From: Monocercomonoides exilis
Lineage: Eukaryota > Preaxostyla > Oxymonadida > Polymastigidae
NCBI GenBank assembly: GCA_001643675.2
Contig: LSRY02000010.1
Span: 253,001-317,000 of the forward strand
Length of the DNA stretch: 64,000 nt
Direction: 5' to 3'
A model generated the notes under the pieces. The model worked only from the letters and a program-made list of their open reading frames with translations, was not told the DNA's origin and did not search any database. Below are positions 34,107 through 47,100 of this stretch, one piece after another. The translations under genes were made by a program, and so were the position numbers. Each line of letters starts with the position of its first letter. Position 1 is the stretch's first letter.

Positions 34107-37100
34107 TCAATGAATATCTTGTCTTCTTTTACCTTCTTCCATCAATGCTTTAACTGTTAATTGCACCTGTTGTTGCTGTCCAGATAGAAGCGTTTGAAAT
34201 TCAGACGAATCTTCAGTAATTAAACAGAATCTATTCCAAATTGAAGAAACCACAACAATTGGATCAATTTCTTCAAGAACATTGGGAAGTGAAAATTGAG
34301 GCTGTTTGCTGGAAGCTAATTTTGGAAGATAAAATGGATTTTTTCCTGTTGTTTCTGCTGAAAGAAGACCTTTAATTCTTGCTTCAACTTCGCGCTTAAG
34401 TTTCCTCTTTACAAATATTATGTTGTCTCTATCTGAATTGGAAGAGTCGCTGCTGTCAGAATCACAAGTTTCAGTGAAGATTTCAATGTACTCGTCGTTT
34501 CCCAGCACGTCGTGGTCTTTCCCAACGTCCTGTGAGATCTTCACCATCATTTGAAACAGCTCTTCTCCTTTCTTAAACCTGGCAGCTGATGCTTTGAGGA
34601 ACATCTTGTTCCGTCGCTCGTCTTCTGCAGGCTCATCCTCGTCAATATCGACGCTCCCATCTCCATCAAATCCATCGCCCAAGCTCTCCTCGTCTTCCTC
34701 ATCCTCCATCTCAACATCATCCATCTCATCCAATCCCAGCTGCTTTTCCACATATACAAAATCGGAATCTGTTAATGGGGCATCTTCATTAGCGATCCTT
34801 TCACTTGCTCCCTTTCTCTCCTCAGAAGATGACAACATATTTTCCTCTTTCTCTCTTCTTTCTTTTGATTTCTGCTTGCTTTGCTCGTCGTGGTTCTTTC
34901 GGAATTCTTCTACTATCGCTTTTCTCTGCAGCTTTTCGAGCTCAGCTTTGTGATAGTTTGAACACATTGTAGACAGAAGAGCAATTGCATGATGCATAGA
35001 AACAATGAATGGTTGGAACTTTTCAGCTGAAGGAGCAAAAGAAGATTGCACGCTCAGCTGCTGTTGAGCAGAAGACAGAGAAGAAAGTGAAAACGAGATT
35101 GGAGTATAGCGATACAACGATGGATCAGGCTTTAACAGAAAGATGCTGGCAATTGAAATGATGCAGCATTTTATCTCATTTGGCCTTTTGAACAGCGAAG
35201 CAGTTGTGAAGACGAGAGAAAGATAGCGACTGAAAATTTCTGAAGGCGGGTTGGAATGGATGGTTGGTGGAAGAGACAGAGAATAAGCGCCAGGAGTTGA
35301 CATAGAAGGTGTGGAAGGCGCATGAGAAAGAGAGAGGAAATGATTGACAGTGACGTAAAAATCAGCATAAAGCAGGAGGATGAGGCTGAGCATCAGCGAA
35401 GGGGCAGAATATTCGTGCTGAACAACAGCTGCAGCGAGTTTGATTGGGTCAACGGTTGATGCTGATAAAGAGGAAGACTGAGATGAAGTGGTGAATTGAG
35501 ATGAGGAAGATGGAAGTTGAGTGCTTTGTTGTTGAGGTAAGTGTTTCATGGCTGCCAGGTTTGCCTTTCTTGCTTGCTTCTTTTTCTCCTCTTCTTCTGC
35601 CACCAGAAGTTTTGCATATCCAGTTATTAAGATAAGATCGAAACGCCTCCAAAGCACATTAGCAATAGTTGGGATGAATGGAGAAAGAAAAGATGGAGAG
35701 TGAAATGAGCATGACGAAGCTTGCGCCGTCGAAGGAGATCCTTCGAATGAACGTGATGCAATCAGAACAAGCTGCAAAAGTGATGAGCCAAGTGAGCATG
35801 AGAACTCGTTGCTGCTTGCTGTGTATCGAAGAGCTACTTTGATAATGTCAAATAAAATGCAATTCGAACGAAGAGTACAAGAAGATGCACCAAAAGAACA
35901 AGTAGAGGAGGAGGAAGCGAAGGAAGGCAGGACAGCTTTCGGAATAGAAGGATCGGCTGCGCATTGTAGCTCCCACATCGAGTCCCAGATGCTCTTCACT
36001 GGAGTCACTGTAGCCTTTGGGTAGTGAAGCAGCAGCAGGCGGAAGGTCTCCATTGCATCGCTCAGCATGTCTGTGCCCACAAACGCGACTGTCTGCGAAA
36101 GCTGCTTAAGCAGCGGGAATATCAGCTCGGAATTCAATGAGAGGCAGTTAGGGATGTGTGTGATTGTATCCAGCAGTCCAACAACTGTGTCTGGAAGAAG
36201 AATGGATTGAGGATCTGTAGGGTCTGAAGACAGAACAGCAGATGAAGGAGAAACAGCCAGTGAAGGGAAAAGCATGTTTTCTGAAGCGTCTTCGCGAGAT
36301 GTTTTGGTAAGTTTGGCCAAAAATTCAGGCGAAAACAGATCACATGGGTTGAATTTTGATGCCTCGACCATCAGACCAGAAACAGAAGAGCTAAAGGCAA
36401 TCACATTTTGAATGGTGATCCCACGGCTGATGAGAGCCATTGCAAGGACAAGAGAAATGGCAGGGGAAACAATTTGAACGAAGACTGTGATCATTTCGGG
36501 ATCGTCCTTGAACTCGTCAAACAGCACATCCAAAGTGTCCTTTACAGGAATTGGTGCATACACTGCTTGATCAGCCTCGTCTATCGCCTTCCCAGAAGTG
36601 AAAGAGAACGCAGGACACGAAGAAACCATCTGCGCAACAACAGAAGCACCAATAGCAGACTCTGGAAATCCCGCAGCAACACACACTTCCCTCACCTTCT
36701 GATGCAAATGACCAAGAATTGCCTGCTCGCTTGCCCCAAAGTTGGTCTGCTGCCCGAAGTCCACAGGATATCTCGCCGACCGCCACACACAGCGGAGGTG
36801 GGTGATTGTCAGCGATGCTGCAACATACGCAGCAGTCGGGCGGAGAACAGTGCCAAAGCGCTGAATGAAAGAGGTCACACAATGCAGAAAGTCCTCGCTG
36901 TCGCCCATCACCAGCAGCATCTGCATCAGCGAGCGGAGCAGATTCGGCGCTTCCTGAACGAGAAACGGGTGAATCGTGTCCAGAACACAGGATGATGCTG
37001 GCTGAGCCTGTGATGGTGAACACATGCTCTGACTTCCTGCTTTCCGTATTCGCATCAGCTGAGGCAAAGAGGTGATTGCCTTGATGCGCACAGCAAAGCG

Positions 37101-39339
37101 CCGATCCGACATCGCCATCAGAATCTCCTTCACAACCTGACTCACCAGCGGATGGAATCCTGTTGCTGCGTCGCACAGTTCAGCGGGATAAGAGCGAGAG
37201 AGCAACGGAATAAAGAACGAAAGGCACCAGCAGCCTCTCATCCGCAGTCGCGGCTGAGGAGAGGAAAGAGAAGGCAGAATGAAGTTTGTGATGAGCCCTT
37301 CGATGACAGGCAGTGTTTGTGTGGAGAGAAGCTCTTTGTGGAGAGTGCCGAGCATCAGCAGGATGGCATCCCACTGAATCCACTTTGGCACAACTTGTTG
37401 GATGAAATGTTTTTTTAAAAAATGTTAAATAAAATAAAGATTTGGTGAAATAATTAAAAAAATCAGCATTTTGAAGGGAAGAATAAATGTGACCACAAAA
37501 AAACTCCCTCCAAAAAATAAAAATATCGTTAAAATTCATATTGCTCAATACAAACTCCATAAACATTCTTTTTCTATATTTTAAACTCTGTTTTTGCTTT
37601 CCAAAAAAAATTATCGTCATACCTAATTGTGATTTATCAGATTCAGTCGTGCTTGTTTTCTTCAATTCAGCCATTTTCTCTCCAATAAACTTTGTAATCT
37701 GAGGCATCGACGAGTCTGGGAAAGTCTCTGCCATTGTCTGCAGGAGCAGCAAAGCAGAGCTTTTGACAGTTCCTTCTGAGCGCTCCAAGCCATTCTCTGT
37801 CATCACGTAGTCCCTATCATCCTCCATTTGCGAGAGCTGTTGAGGCGCACCAGAAGTGAATGGACAGCACAGCGTAGATGAAGAAGAAGAAGAAGAAGAA
37901 GAAGAAGAAGATGATGATGATAATGAAGATGAAGTTGCTTGGCTGGTGGAGTTCGTCTGATGGAATGGCGCTAGAGCAGAGCTGTCATCCAAAACAGCTG
38001 CATCGGCTTCTTCTTCTGTCCACCTGCTCAAATCTTCGCCAGATAGAAGCAAGTTCGGATAGATGATCTCTTCAAGCAGAGAAGGAAGGAAAGGTCGCAA
38101 AGAACTTGCATAAAAACTGCGGAAGATGGCGCCTTTATGAAGAATTTGAATGCTTTTTGTGAGAACAACAGAGGTTATAGGGTTCTGAGGGAAAGGGACT
38201 CCCTGCCAGCCCAAAGAGCTATTCGTCTTATCATTTGCATAAAGATAAGACAGGAGAGAATAAGTGAACGCTCCGCTCTGATACGCCAAGTGCAATTCGT
38301 GGAGCACCATTGAGAGAACTGCTTTCCCTTCTGTAGCCACCCATCTTGTGCAGAACTCTTTGTATTTTGGCTGAACAAGAGGAGGAAGCCCATACCGCGT
38401 GAAGAGTATGCACAGCGCTTCTGCTGCATATTTCTTGCCTTTGCACCATGAAATCTGTTCGAATCCAGGCTGAAATAATAAAATGATATGAAAAATGATC
38501 AGTCTAAATTTTTAAAAAAAGAAAGACATCAAACAGCCATCGGCACATGAAACGAATACATTGCACTTATCACAGACAACCACTTTTTGAATTTTTCATC
38601 AGTCGCAACAACATCAGGAAGGCAATATCTAATTGATTTCATAAAAATTTTGCATATTCTGAATGGAATTTCACCGATAGAAGGATCCAAGCATTGCCCT
38701 TGCATAGATTGCACAGCAATTTCTATAAGGCGATCTTGTATTTTATTCAAAAATGAATGAAAGGCTGTACAATATTTTGCAGGTTTGAATGAATATGCAC
38801 TAAATAACGGAAGAAGACTATTTAATGCACCAAGAATAGAAAGAGGTTCATTTGTATAAAGGAACACTGAAATTTGCGATTCTAATTCTTTAAAATTCTT
38901 TGGGTAATCAGCATTTATTATATAAACCAAAGCATTCATCAGAAATTTTGCAATCTGCCTTGGCGCAGATACAATTGCATTTACAATATTCTTTCTAACA
39001 TAAATTTTACTTTTTGTATCTTCTGACATGACCCATTCGTTTGATACCCCATTTTTAAACACAATAATGGCTGCAACACGTATTTCTTGTTTGACAGCAG
39101 GATTCATTGCAAATGTCAGTAATTCCTGGAAATAGCCCTTCTCATTTTTCCACTTTTATTAGTGAATTTTCATTTTTCATTTTATATTTATGTTTTAAAA
39201 AGCATGAGACAAGGTAAAACTAAGTTTTCAAAAATACATAAATACACACTGATTCAACTTCTTTAGCTGTATTCAACAGAGTTTCCGTATTTCCAATAAG
39301 AGATTTTTCCAATGTATCATAAATAATCGCTTGATTCAT
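34107..39339 (-). CDS. Importin-7/8-like nuclear transport receptor (Nmd5/Sxm1 group)
   Basis: Four exons are inferred: 39339-39250, 39125-38535, 38469-37623 and 37393-34107. All joins keep the frame, giving about 1,604 residues. The N-terminal importin-beta region has VKQEIRVAAIIVFKNGVSNE, then RKNIVNAIVSAPRQIAKFL and YPKNFKELESQI. Exon 3 opens with ISWCKGKKYAAEALCILFTRYG, equivalent to the WxKCKKWA block of importin-7. Exon 4 has RLRMRGCWCLSFF (the RxRACW block) and near the end an acidic stretch (DEMDDVEMEDEEDEE) as in importin-7/8. It should carry ribosomal proteins or histones into the nucleus with Ran. It is about 1.5 times the usual 1,040 residues because of Ser-rich insertions. Alternative starts upstream of 39339 cannot be excluded. 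Confidence 0.85.
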
Positions 39340-39953
39340 ATTTAAAGATTCAGAAAATCGTCTCAAACATTTATGTATTTCCCTTACTATAATTTTTGGA
39401 AATCTATTTTGAAGGATTATTATTTTTTTAAAATTCCTTCCTAAAGAAAAATAAAAAACACTTTTTATTCGCTTTGTTATCATTATTTTTTAAGATTTTT
39501 TGAACAATAAATGAAAATTCTCACATACTCATCTTCTATTTCATACCTGTTTTTTTTCTTTCTTAATCGTGTAAATCAACATCCAAGTGAAATTTATCAA
39601 AATTCGTCACCAAGGTAAATATACAATTTATTAAAAATGAAAAATAAAACAATGAACTCGAAATTTTAATGAAGAATAAAATGGTAAATACCAACGATTA
39701 TCTAAATCAGTTTGATCCCAACTTTTCATCATCAAGTAATTTCTCTATTTTTCATTTTGCGATATTGAGATTCACCCTTAATCTGTCCTTACTTCCATTT
39801 GGTTCCAAATACATCTTTCCATATCTTGTTCCATAAAGCATCTGTTATTTTTAATCATATCCCATTAAATCAGCTTAAGATATGCATCATCGAGATGTGA
39901 TCTCATCGAGGTTGATAAAAGTCACAAAATACAAGAAGAAGAGAAAATTGCAA

Positions 39954-41025
39954 TCAGTTAATTCTACTCTGAAAATTATGTTGATTCTTCGCTCGTTCCC
40001 TCATTTCAGACAATGCTTTCTTCCTGCTCCCTCTTTTAGAGCCCTTCGTTCTGCTGTTCCTCTGCGCACTTGCTGACGACACTGATGCTGCAGATGCCAC
40101 AGATGTCACAGAAGAGGGAGAAGACGAGCGGTGCCCAAACGCTGTTGACTCCCGGTCAGCCACAAAAGACGACAGCTCGTCCATCGAGCTGTGCAGAAAG
40201 TGCGACGAGTACTCAGCTGCAAGCGACGGCGACAGCATCCGCGTGAATGCAATCGACGGCGATGGCAGCGAGCCCTGATACATCGCCGATGGCCCCAGCG
40301 ACATCAGCACGCTGCTCGACGAGGGAGTGCGGCTCAGCGGAGACGGAGACAAGCTCGGATATCGCATGCCATACGGCGTGAGTGCAGACGGCCGCACAGG
40401 TGTGGGTGCAGTGGGAGAGGGATGTGCTGGCGATGGAGCAGCGCTGGCTGGAGTGTCTGCACGATCTGCAAACGGCGCAAACGCCATCATCCGCCTCATC
40501 AGCTTCTTTTGCAACGAGTCGCTGCTGTCCTTCCTGCTCCGACCAGCCATCGACCCTGCCACTGAATACGATGTGCCATCATCCACGCCTCCACCAGCAT
40601 ACGGAGAAAGAGGAAACGGCCGCGAAGCTGAACGCTGCATCGGAGAGTGTGTTGCTGTCAGGCTGTCTGAAAACACACTCGGCGTCTGCCCATCCCCATC
40701 CATCCGCGAGTATCCCACAGAAAGCGAAGAAAAAGGAAGCACCGAAAAAGAGCTTCCCCCTTCCAACGATAGCGAACCTGCCACATCTTCATTCAGAAGG
40801 AATATTTGCGCAAGAGGCGCCGACTGAAGCTGCGACGGAGGGTTTTTCTCGAGCCAGTTGCGCAGTTTTATCACAGACACAAGAAACTGCTCCACAAGCT
40901 GCCCAGCATTTCCAGTTGGGAACGACACAGGAAAAGCGCTGCCATCCTCAGAGTTCAGCCCATGCCGTGCAGATGAAGTTGAAGAAGTGAATACTTGAGA
41001 CTGATCAAAGAACGGAAAATGAGAT
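39954..41025 (-). CDS. Ser/Pro/Ala-rich hypothetical protein, 5' exon not found
   Basis: The frame is open from a likely splice acceptor (tttatag, exon from 41025) to the stop at 39956-39954, about 357 residues. No ATG opens the frame, so one or more upstream exons are missing from this model. A short helical segment QLVEQFLVSVIKLRNWLEKN is the only part that looks folded. The rest is low-complexity with repeated SPSP, SSPS and TPS motifs and a basic end (RTKGSKRGSRKKALSEMRER). GC content is much higher than in the flanks. Possibly a scaffold or regulatory protein phosphorylated on Ser-Pro sites; no family recognised. Confidence 0.6.
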
Positions 41026-44000
41026 CTATAAATAGAGCGTGCAGAACTCTCAGATGAGCATTGATTGATAATTTCAATAAATCATATATCAATTGAAAAT
41101 TTTGCATTCTCCTGCTTCGATCACTTTCTGCATTGATTTGTCAAATTGTTGATTGGCCCTCGTTTTTTTGTAATTTTTCGAATGAATTGGAAGGGAGAGA
41201 AGAAGAAATTGAAATAAAAAAAGTGGTCTTTAAGAAGAAGAGTTTTGAATTGTCCATTCTTCGGAAATGTGATAAATCCATGAACGCTGTTGAACTGATG
41301 TTTTTGGCCTTCAACTGGAAATCTCAAAAATGGCAGATAAAAATCGCACTTCCTATAATTGAACAGTCAAATTCGGGAAGTCAAAAAGGTTTGGTTTTTA
41401 ATGAAAATATGAAGTTGACGTATGCAAAATTGCAAAATAAATCGATACAAACATTTCTCCAAGAAAATGAAGTGAGTTGCCACGATAGATAGTTTATGGG
41501 GAAAATGTTTTCGTGCTATTTTTGCTTGTAGAAAACAAATATTCAAAAATAACTCAAGTGAATGGAATTATGAACTTCAAGCCAACTTCTCGTTTTCCAT
41601 TCTTTTTGCATTATTTCCAGTGTCGTTCAGAAGAAAAAACTTCCTTTCATAAAATCGTATTTCCATTTGTTTTTAATATGTTTGTGCGAAACTGTCGATT
41701 GAATAAATGAAGCATTGGAATTCTGAATATTAACAAATGCTTGCAGCTTTACTATTACATAATATCATATATATTCCTTTTCCAATATAATAACATCATT
41801 TTCATATTGAATCCTTTCGTACTTCCAAGGAAAAAACTAAAAAATGTTCGATCGTTTACATAACATTTTCGAAAAGATCAAAATACAATGTTTTGGTCCG
41901 CAGGAATTGTGCAAAAGACAATGCATTCTGTAACTTCCATGAAACTCTGAGAACAGTTTATAGTTTCAATTGGGAAAGAGCTACTTCTTTATCGCTTTGA
42001 AATGAGCGTGAAAAAAGTGGGTTTTTAACATTTTTTGTATTTTGAATGCGATTGTCTTCATCCACGGAAAAAATGATTATCCTCAGGCTTAAAGGTTATG
42101 TTTCTGTGTGGTGTGTATTTTATTTTATTCATTCTTTGAAAAGAATTTGGTTTTATTGAAATTCAAAAAGCTTTGAAAACTTCTGTTGGATGCTCAAAAA
42201 CATCAAATCGTGATGTTTGCCAACAACAAAATGCGCATGTTTGTTTATTCAAAGGAGATGTTGGCTTTGCAAGATTGAAATCATTTTTGACGACTTCAAA
42301 CACAAAAATTTCTTTGATTCAAGGTTGCAATCTAAATGGAGATGAAAGTTATCGTGACTGGTGAACATATTGGGATAGAGCATTCGGAAAATGTTTGGGC
42401 ATTTAGTTTCACCTCAACGTTGAATTCGACATTTCATCATTGAATTTTGTAATTAAAGGAAAAATTCTTGAAGATTTGTATTTGCCAGCTCTAATTCATT
42501 GGAAGGCATTCAGTCAATCTTGCTGCAAATGGATTTTCTGATTTGCAGTTTGTTCAGAGAATATTTGCATTCTTTTCCATTTCATTGCTGTTCCTGTTAT
42601 CAATCAATTTCTGGAAAAGCAAGTTCATTGACGAAACGCCATTTGATATTCCTTTGAATGAACAAACTGGATTTTGAAAATCAGCATTAATGAGGCAGGG
42701 TGGATCCTTTGCTATCCTTCATCTTCTTTGTGACAGATGCAATCAAAAAAAAGGAGAAGAATTTTCTATGTGTTGTATTGGCTGAATTTTCAATTTTTTT
42801 CATTCATGCAAATGAAAAGTTAATGCCAAAAGAGAACAAAGGAAAAATGGACTTCTCAAGAAAGATGAAGCAGTTGCATGAGATTTGGAAATACCAAATT
42901 CAACATCAAAAGAAGAAAATGGTTTTGGATGGAAAGGTTGTGTTCATTCAATACATGCCTTGGAGAGTCTTATCAATTGGAAAATAAAAAGAGGTATTTT
43001 TTCTTTATGTTTGTGTCTGTCGTTTGAAATCAATTTATTTTATTTTTCATATCTCTTTTTCTGGATTAATTGACTTTTATTTTATATTAGCAGGTAGACA
43101 GATGGAAATGTGCAACATTCAGATTTTGAAAAGATAATCAGCAATTGTAACAAATCAGGAGCTGAAGGGAAATATCTTTTTTGGATTGTTCAAGTTATTT
43201 TAAGACGACTACGAAAGAAGGAAGGAAATGAGGGAAACTGAAATAAAAACCGTTTTCACACTTCAAGGAATTAATCTCTCAGAAAGAGATGAAGTGAGAA
43301 GACAATTTGGTTTGACTTTTTTTATTTCACTGTTTTTGTTAAAAATCCATTTTTTGGAATATGAATTTTGCCAGGAGTTATTCTCTTTCAAATTTGGAGT
43401 TGAATATTTCTATCTGCACAGCATTCCAAAGGATTCATCTTTCATCCACTATCTTTGCATTAACTGTCATTTCTTTTCGTGAAACGAACGGGAACTGTAT
43501 TGACTCACAGGATGAAAGAATTAGATAACAAATTGACAAAACAAAGGACAATCAGACACAACTTTTTTGAAGAAGAAGCAATGAGTCAGAAAATGAAAGA
43601 TTAAAATGAGGTTTGAGATGACAAGCTGAAATGTATTTTTGAAAAATAAAAAAAAATTTGATGATAGAAAAGTGAGAACATGGAACAACCACTTGTTGCA
43701 TTTGCTCTTTTTTATCTCACATCTTTTTTAGAATTTTAGAATTTCTTTCTTTCTCATTGTGACTTTTTGTTGATTATTCATTGATTTTTGAATGAAAAAT
43801 CTATTTGCTTCATTTTTTTTTTTGATCCTTTAATATTAGAATGCAGCAAACAAGAAGATGAAAAAAGAAATGGACCACAACGATTATTGAATTCATTTGC
43901 AGTTGGTATTGGGTATGCTTATTGTTGTTTCTGAGGAGTTCAAAACTGAAAAAATTTTTGTTCAAAGAATTTTAATTATTGATGATTCAAAAAGTTTGTG

Positions 44001-44146
44001 GATATTTTTACAAATTCTTTCGCGAAACATTTATCATTTGCGAATTTTGGATTTGGCAGGAAAAGAGAAGAAAAGATGAATAATTTATTAAAATGACCCA
44101 TAACAGAATAACTAGACTGAGAAAAATAGAATAAAAAGAGAATTGA
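41026..44146. other. AT-rich region without a convincing gene; scattered remnants
   Basis: Short frames occur (41133-41492 plus, 42173-42364 plus, 42700-42987 plus, 43228-43482 plus) but none has a recognised domain or clean exon structure. The plus-strand frames are Lys/Phe-rich and may be pieces of a decayed hypothetical gene. The last 250 bases before 44147 read on the plus strand like a broken coding stretch (for example KFVDIFTNSFAKHLS in one frame). I could not find a promoter motif. Confidence 0.5.
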
Positions 44147-47100
44147 ATGCGAAATCGAGTTTTTATTGTTTTGAGTTTTGTTGCCTCTGCATCCATATTG
44201 CAGTGCAAGTGCGTGCCCTTGGATGCAACAATCGAAGATGCATTCTCGAAGGAGAGAGTGAAAGAAAAGGAAAAGATTCCTGCATGTGAATACTCATTTG
44301 ACCATGGTGAATTTGAGATGAAAACATTTGACACAAAAAATGAGGAAATGTATTGTTCCCTCAAAAATGGATACAGCGAAGGAGCTGATGAAAGAAAAGA
44401 GGTTTTGATGAAAAACAAGGAAAACAAAGCAAAAGTGAAGAGCAATGATCATTTTGATGAGAAATGTGAGGATTGTGCAAATACTGAAAATTTGAAAGTG
44501 AGTGGAAAGGGGAATGAATTTTTTAGAAGTGAGATGAAAGGATGTGTGGTTTTGAAGAATTCGTCAGTGCTTTTGAGAGGATTGAGGATGGGCTGTGGAG
44601 ATGGAAAAGGCATTGCCTGTGCTTGGAGCGAAAGTGAGATTGCGATGGATGGATGTGGGGTGATTGTGGAAAGTGGTATTTCGCCATTGGATTTGAAGGG
44701 AAGCTGTGCAACATTGGTGAATATCTCTCTCAAAACTTCAAAAACTCAATTCCCTCAAATTCCTCCTCTTTTTGCTTCAAATCCAACTGAGGATCGTTTG
44801 CAATGTTTTGGAAGAGTTTCGATTTGTTCATCTCGTTTTTCTTCAATGACACTCTCCTCAGCACCATTTTTGTCATCACCATCCATTGAGAGTGCTGCAC
44901 TTTCGAGGATGGTTTTCTTCAACATTTCGAGTTCTTCATCGTCTCGAGGATCTGTTTCAATATCTTGTTGGGAAAGCTGCACTTTGATAGATGGCTGCTT
45001 GTTTTCATCAGTTTGTGATGTATATGATGGAGGGATTGCCCAATCAATTAATTCGCAACTTTCATCACTGTCTGCGTCAAACACTTCTTTTGTTGGGTGT
45101 TGTCGGACAAGAAATGTTGAATTCCTTGGAAGCGAAGATAACAAGAAATCCCCAGGAAGGCAGAATTTAACAGACAATGGAGCAAACACATTCACTTGGT
45201 GCGAATGGAATGGCTCAAGAACAACTGGAACAACTTATTCTTTCACTGATAGTGCATCAAATGGCGGAGCTATTTTCATGTGTAGTCGGCCAATGGGAAT
45301 GCTTTCAGTGAAATTTTGTTCGTTCAATGTCTGTCTTGCGCACTACACTGGAGGAGGAATAACATGCAATTCAATTGATTCAATTGAGATTGTGAACAGC
45401 AAATTCAATGGTTGTGTTGCAACAAATTACGCTGGAGGAGGGATGTATGTAAATTCAATATTGTCATGCGTCAGGATCAGTGATTGTGAATTCCAGAGAT
45501 GCAAAGCGATTGGTTCAGGAGGTGGACTTAGTATTTCATCTTTCAATGTTTCCGAATCTGGTTGTATTGATTCAGAAAGTGGCAAAGGGGAGAGCTCGTG
45601 CGTGTTTGAGTGCTCATTCACTTCGTGCGTGCTTTCTAGCTCGAGTGGTGGGGGGATGAATTGCCAAAGTGTTCCAGCTGCATTCAAAATGAGGAGCCTT
45701 CAGTTTATTTCGTGCAACGCAATATCAATTGGGGGAGGATTGTATTTTGATTCAAATCAACAAATGGCTCCAAGCAATAATCTTTATTGTTTTTTCTTCT
45801 TTTTCCACGATTGCAGATGCGCAAGTTCTAATTCTTATGGTCATGATATGTATTTTCAAGATTTTTACAATATTTTTTCATCTGCAAATCCATTTTATGA
45901 ATCGTATACAACGAATACCAATGATAAGAGAGTGTATCGCCAATATTACGATGGGAGTTCTGTTGTGTATCAGTTTACAGAAAAGAAGTGGTGGCTGAAG
46001 GAGGGGATGAAGGATAGATTTGTTGGTGTTGGTGGAAGCGACACAAACAATTTGTGTGGAATGGCTGAGTCAGCACCGTGCAAAACGGTGGGACATGCAG
46101 TGGGTGCGAGCCTAACACAGCTGAGTTCGACAATCACAGTGCTGGGTGGGAAGCATGTGAACGAAGGGACAGTAATCAGTGTTGGGGAAAAGAAGATTTC
46201 GATTGTTGGGAAAGGGAAAGAGGTGAGTGTGATTGGAACGAGTGCGCTTTCGACCTCTTCGGCAACGCTGTTCAGCGTGACGAGTGGGCAGCTGGAGATG
46301 GAGCATGTGGGGATCGATCACAACTCAATAAGAAGCTCGTCACCGAATGTGTTTGTGGTGTCTGTTGGGAGCGGGACTCTTTCGCTGGAGGATGTTTTGA
46401 TCAGTTCTTCGATGTCAGGAGGAAGTGTAATATCAGCATCTGTGTTTGAAGTTGCATTGAGGCAGCTGAAGATGGTTGATGTTGAGATTGAAAACATGAA
46501 AATAACACAACCTCTTTTCGCTGAACCATCATCAGCAGGATCGCCATCAGGAGAGAGTTTGCTGGGAAATGTGACAATTCGGAATGTGAATCGGACAGGA
46601 GGAGATGGCGTTGCAATGGCAAAAAACGTGAAGGCGGGAGAGACATTTGTGGTGTGGAATACAACAATAGAAGGATGCGAGTGTTTGGGAGGAAATGGTG
46701 GAGGGATAAAGGTTGAGTTGGTATCTTCGACAAGCAAAGTTCGAATTGGAGATTCAACATCACACAGTGGAGGAACAACAACATTTAATCAATGCAAGAG
46801 CAGTGGGTATGGAGGAGGAGTGATGCTATTTCTGGCAGATGGCTCATTCAACTTTGAGATATCATCTGTGAGTTTTGTTGGTTGCAGTGCAACATTGGGA
46901 GGGAAAGATGTATTTGTGAATGGGAGCAGGTTTGTGAGTGGGACAATAACAACCGCAAAGCTGAATTTCTCACGAAATGTTTCTATTTATGATGAGTTAA
47001 TGGGATATGACCGGAACGAGATAGGGATGGGAAGATTCCCATTGAACGTGTTTTTTGATACATTTTCAGGAGCAGCACATGTGGGGAAAGAGGTGAATGG

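Noticed and set aside
41133-41492. Possible 119-codon plus-strand gene opposite the 5' side of the Ser-rich gene
   Set aside because: No recognisable domain, AT-driven Lys/Phe composition and no clear exon partner; kept only as a remnant note.
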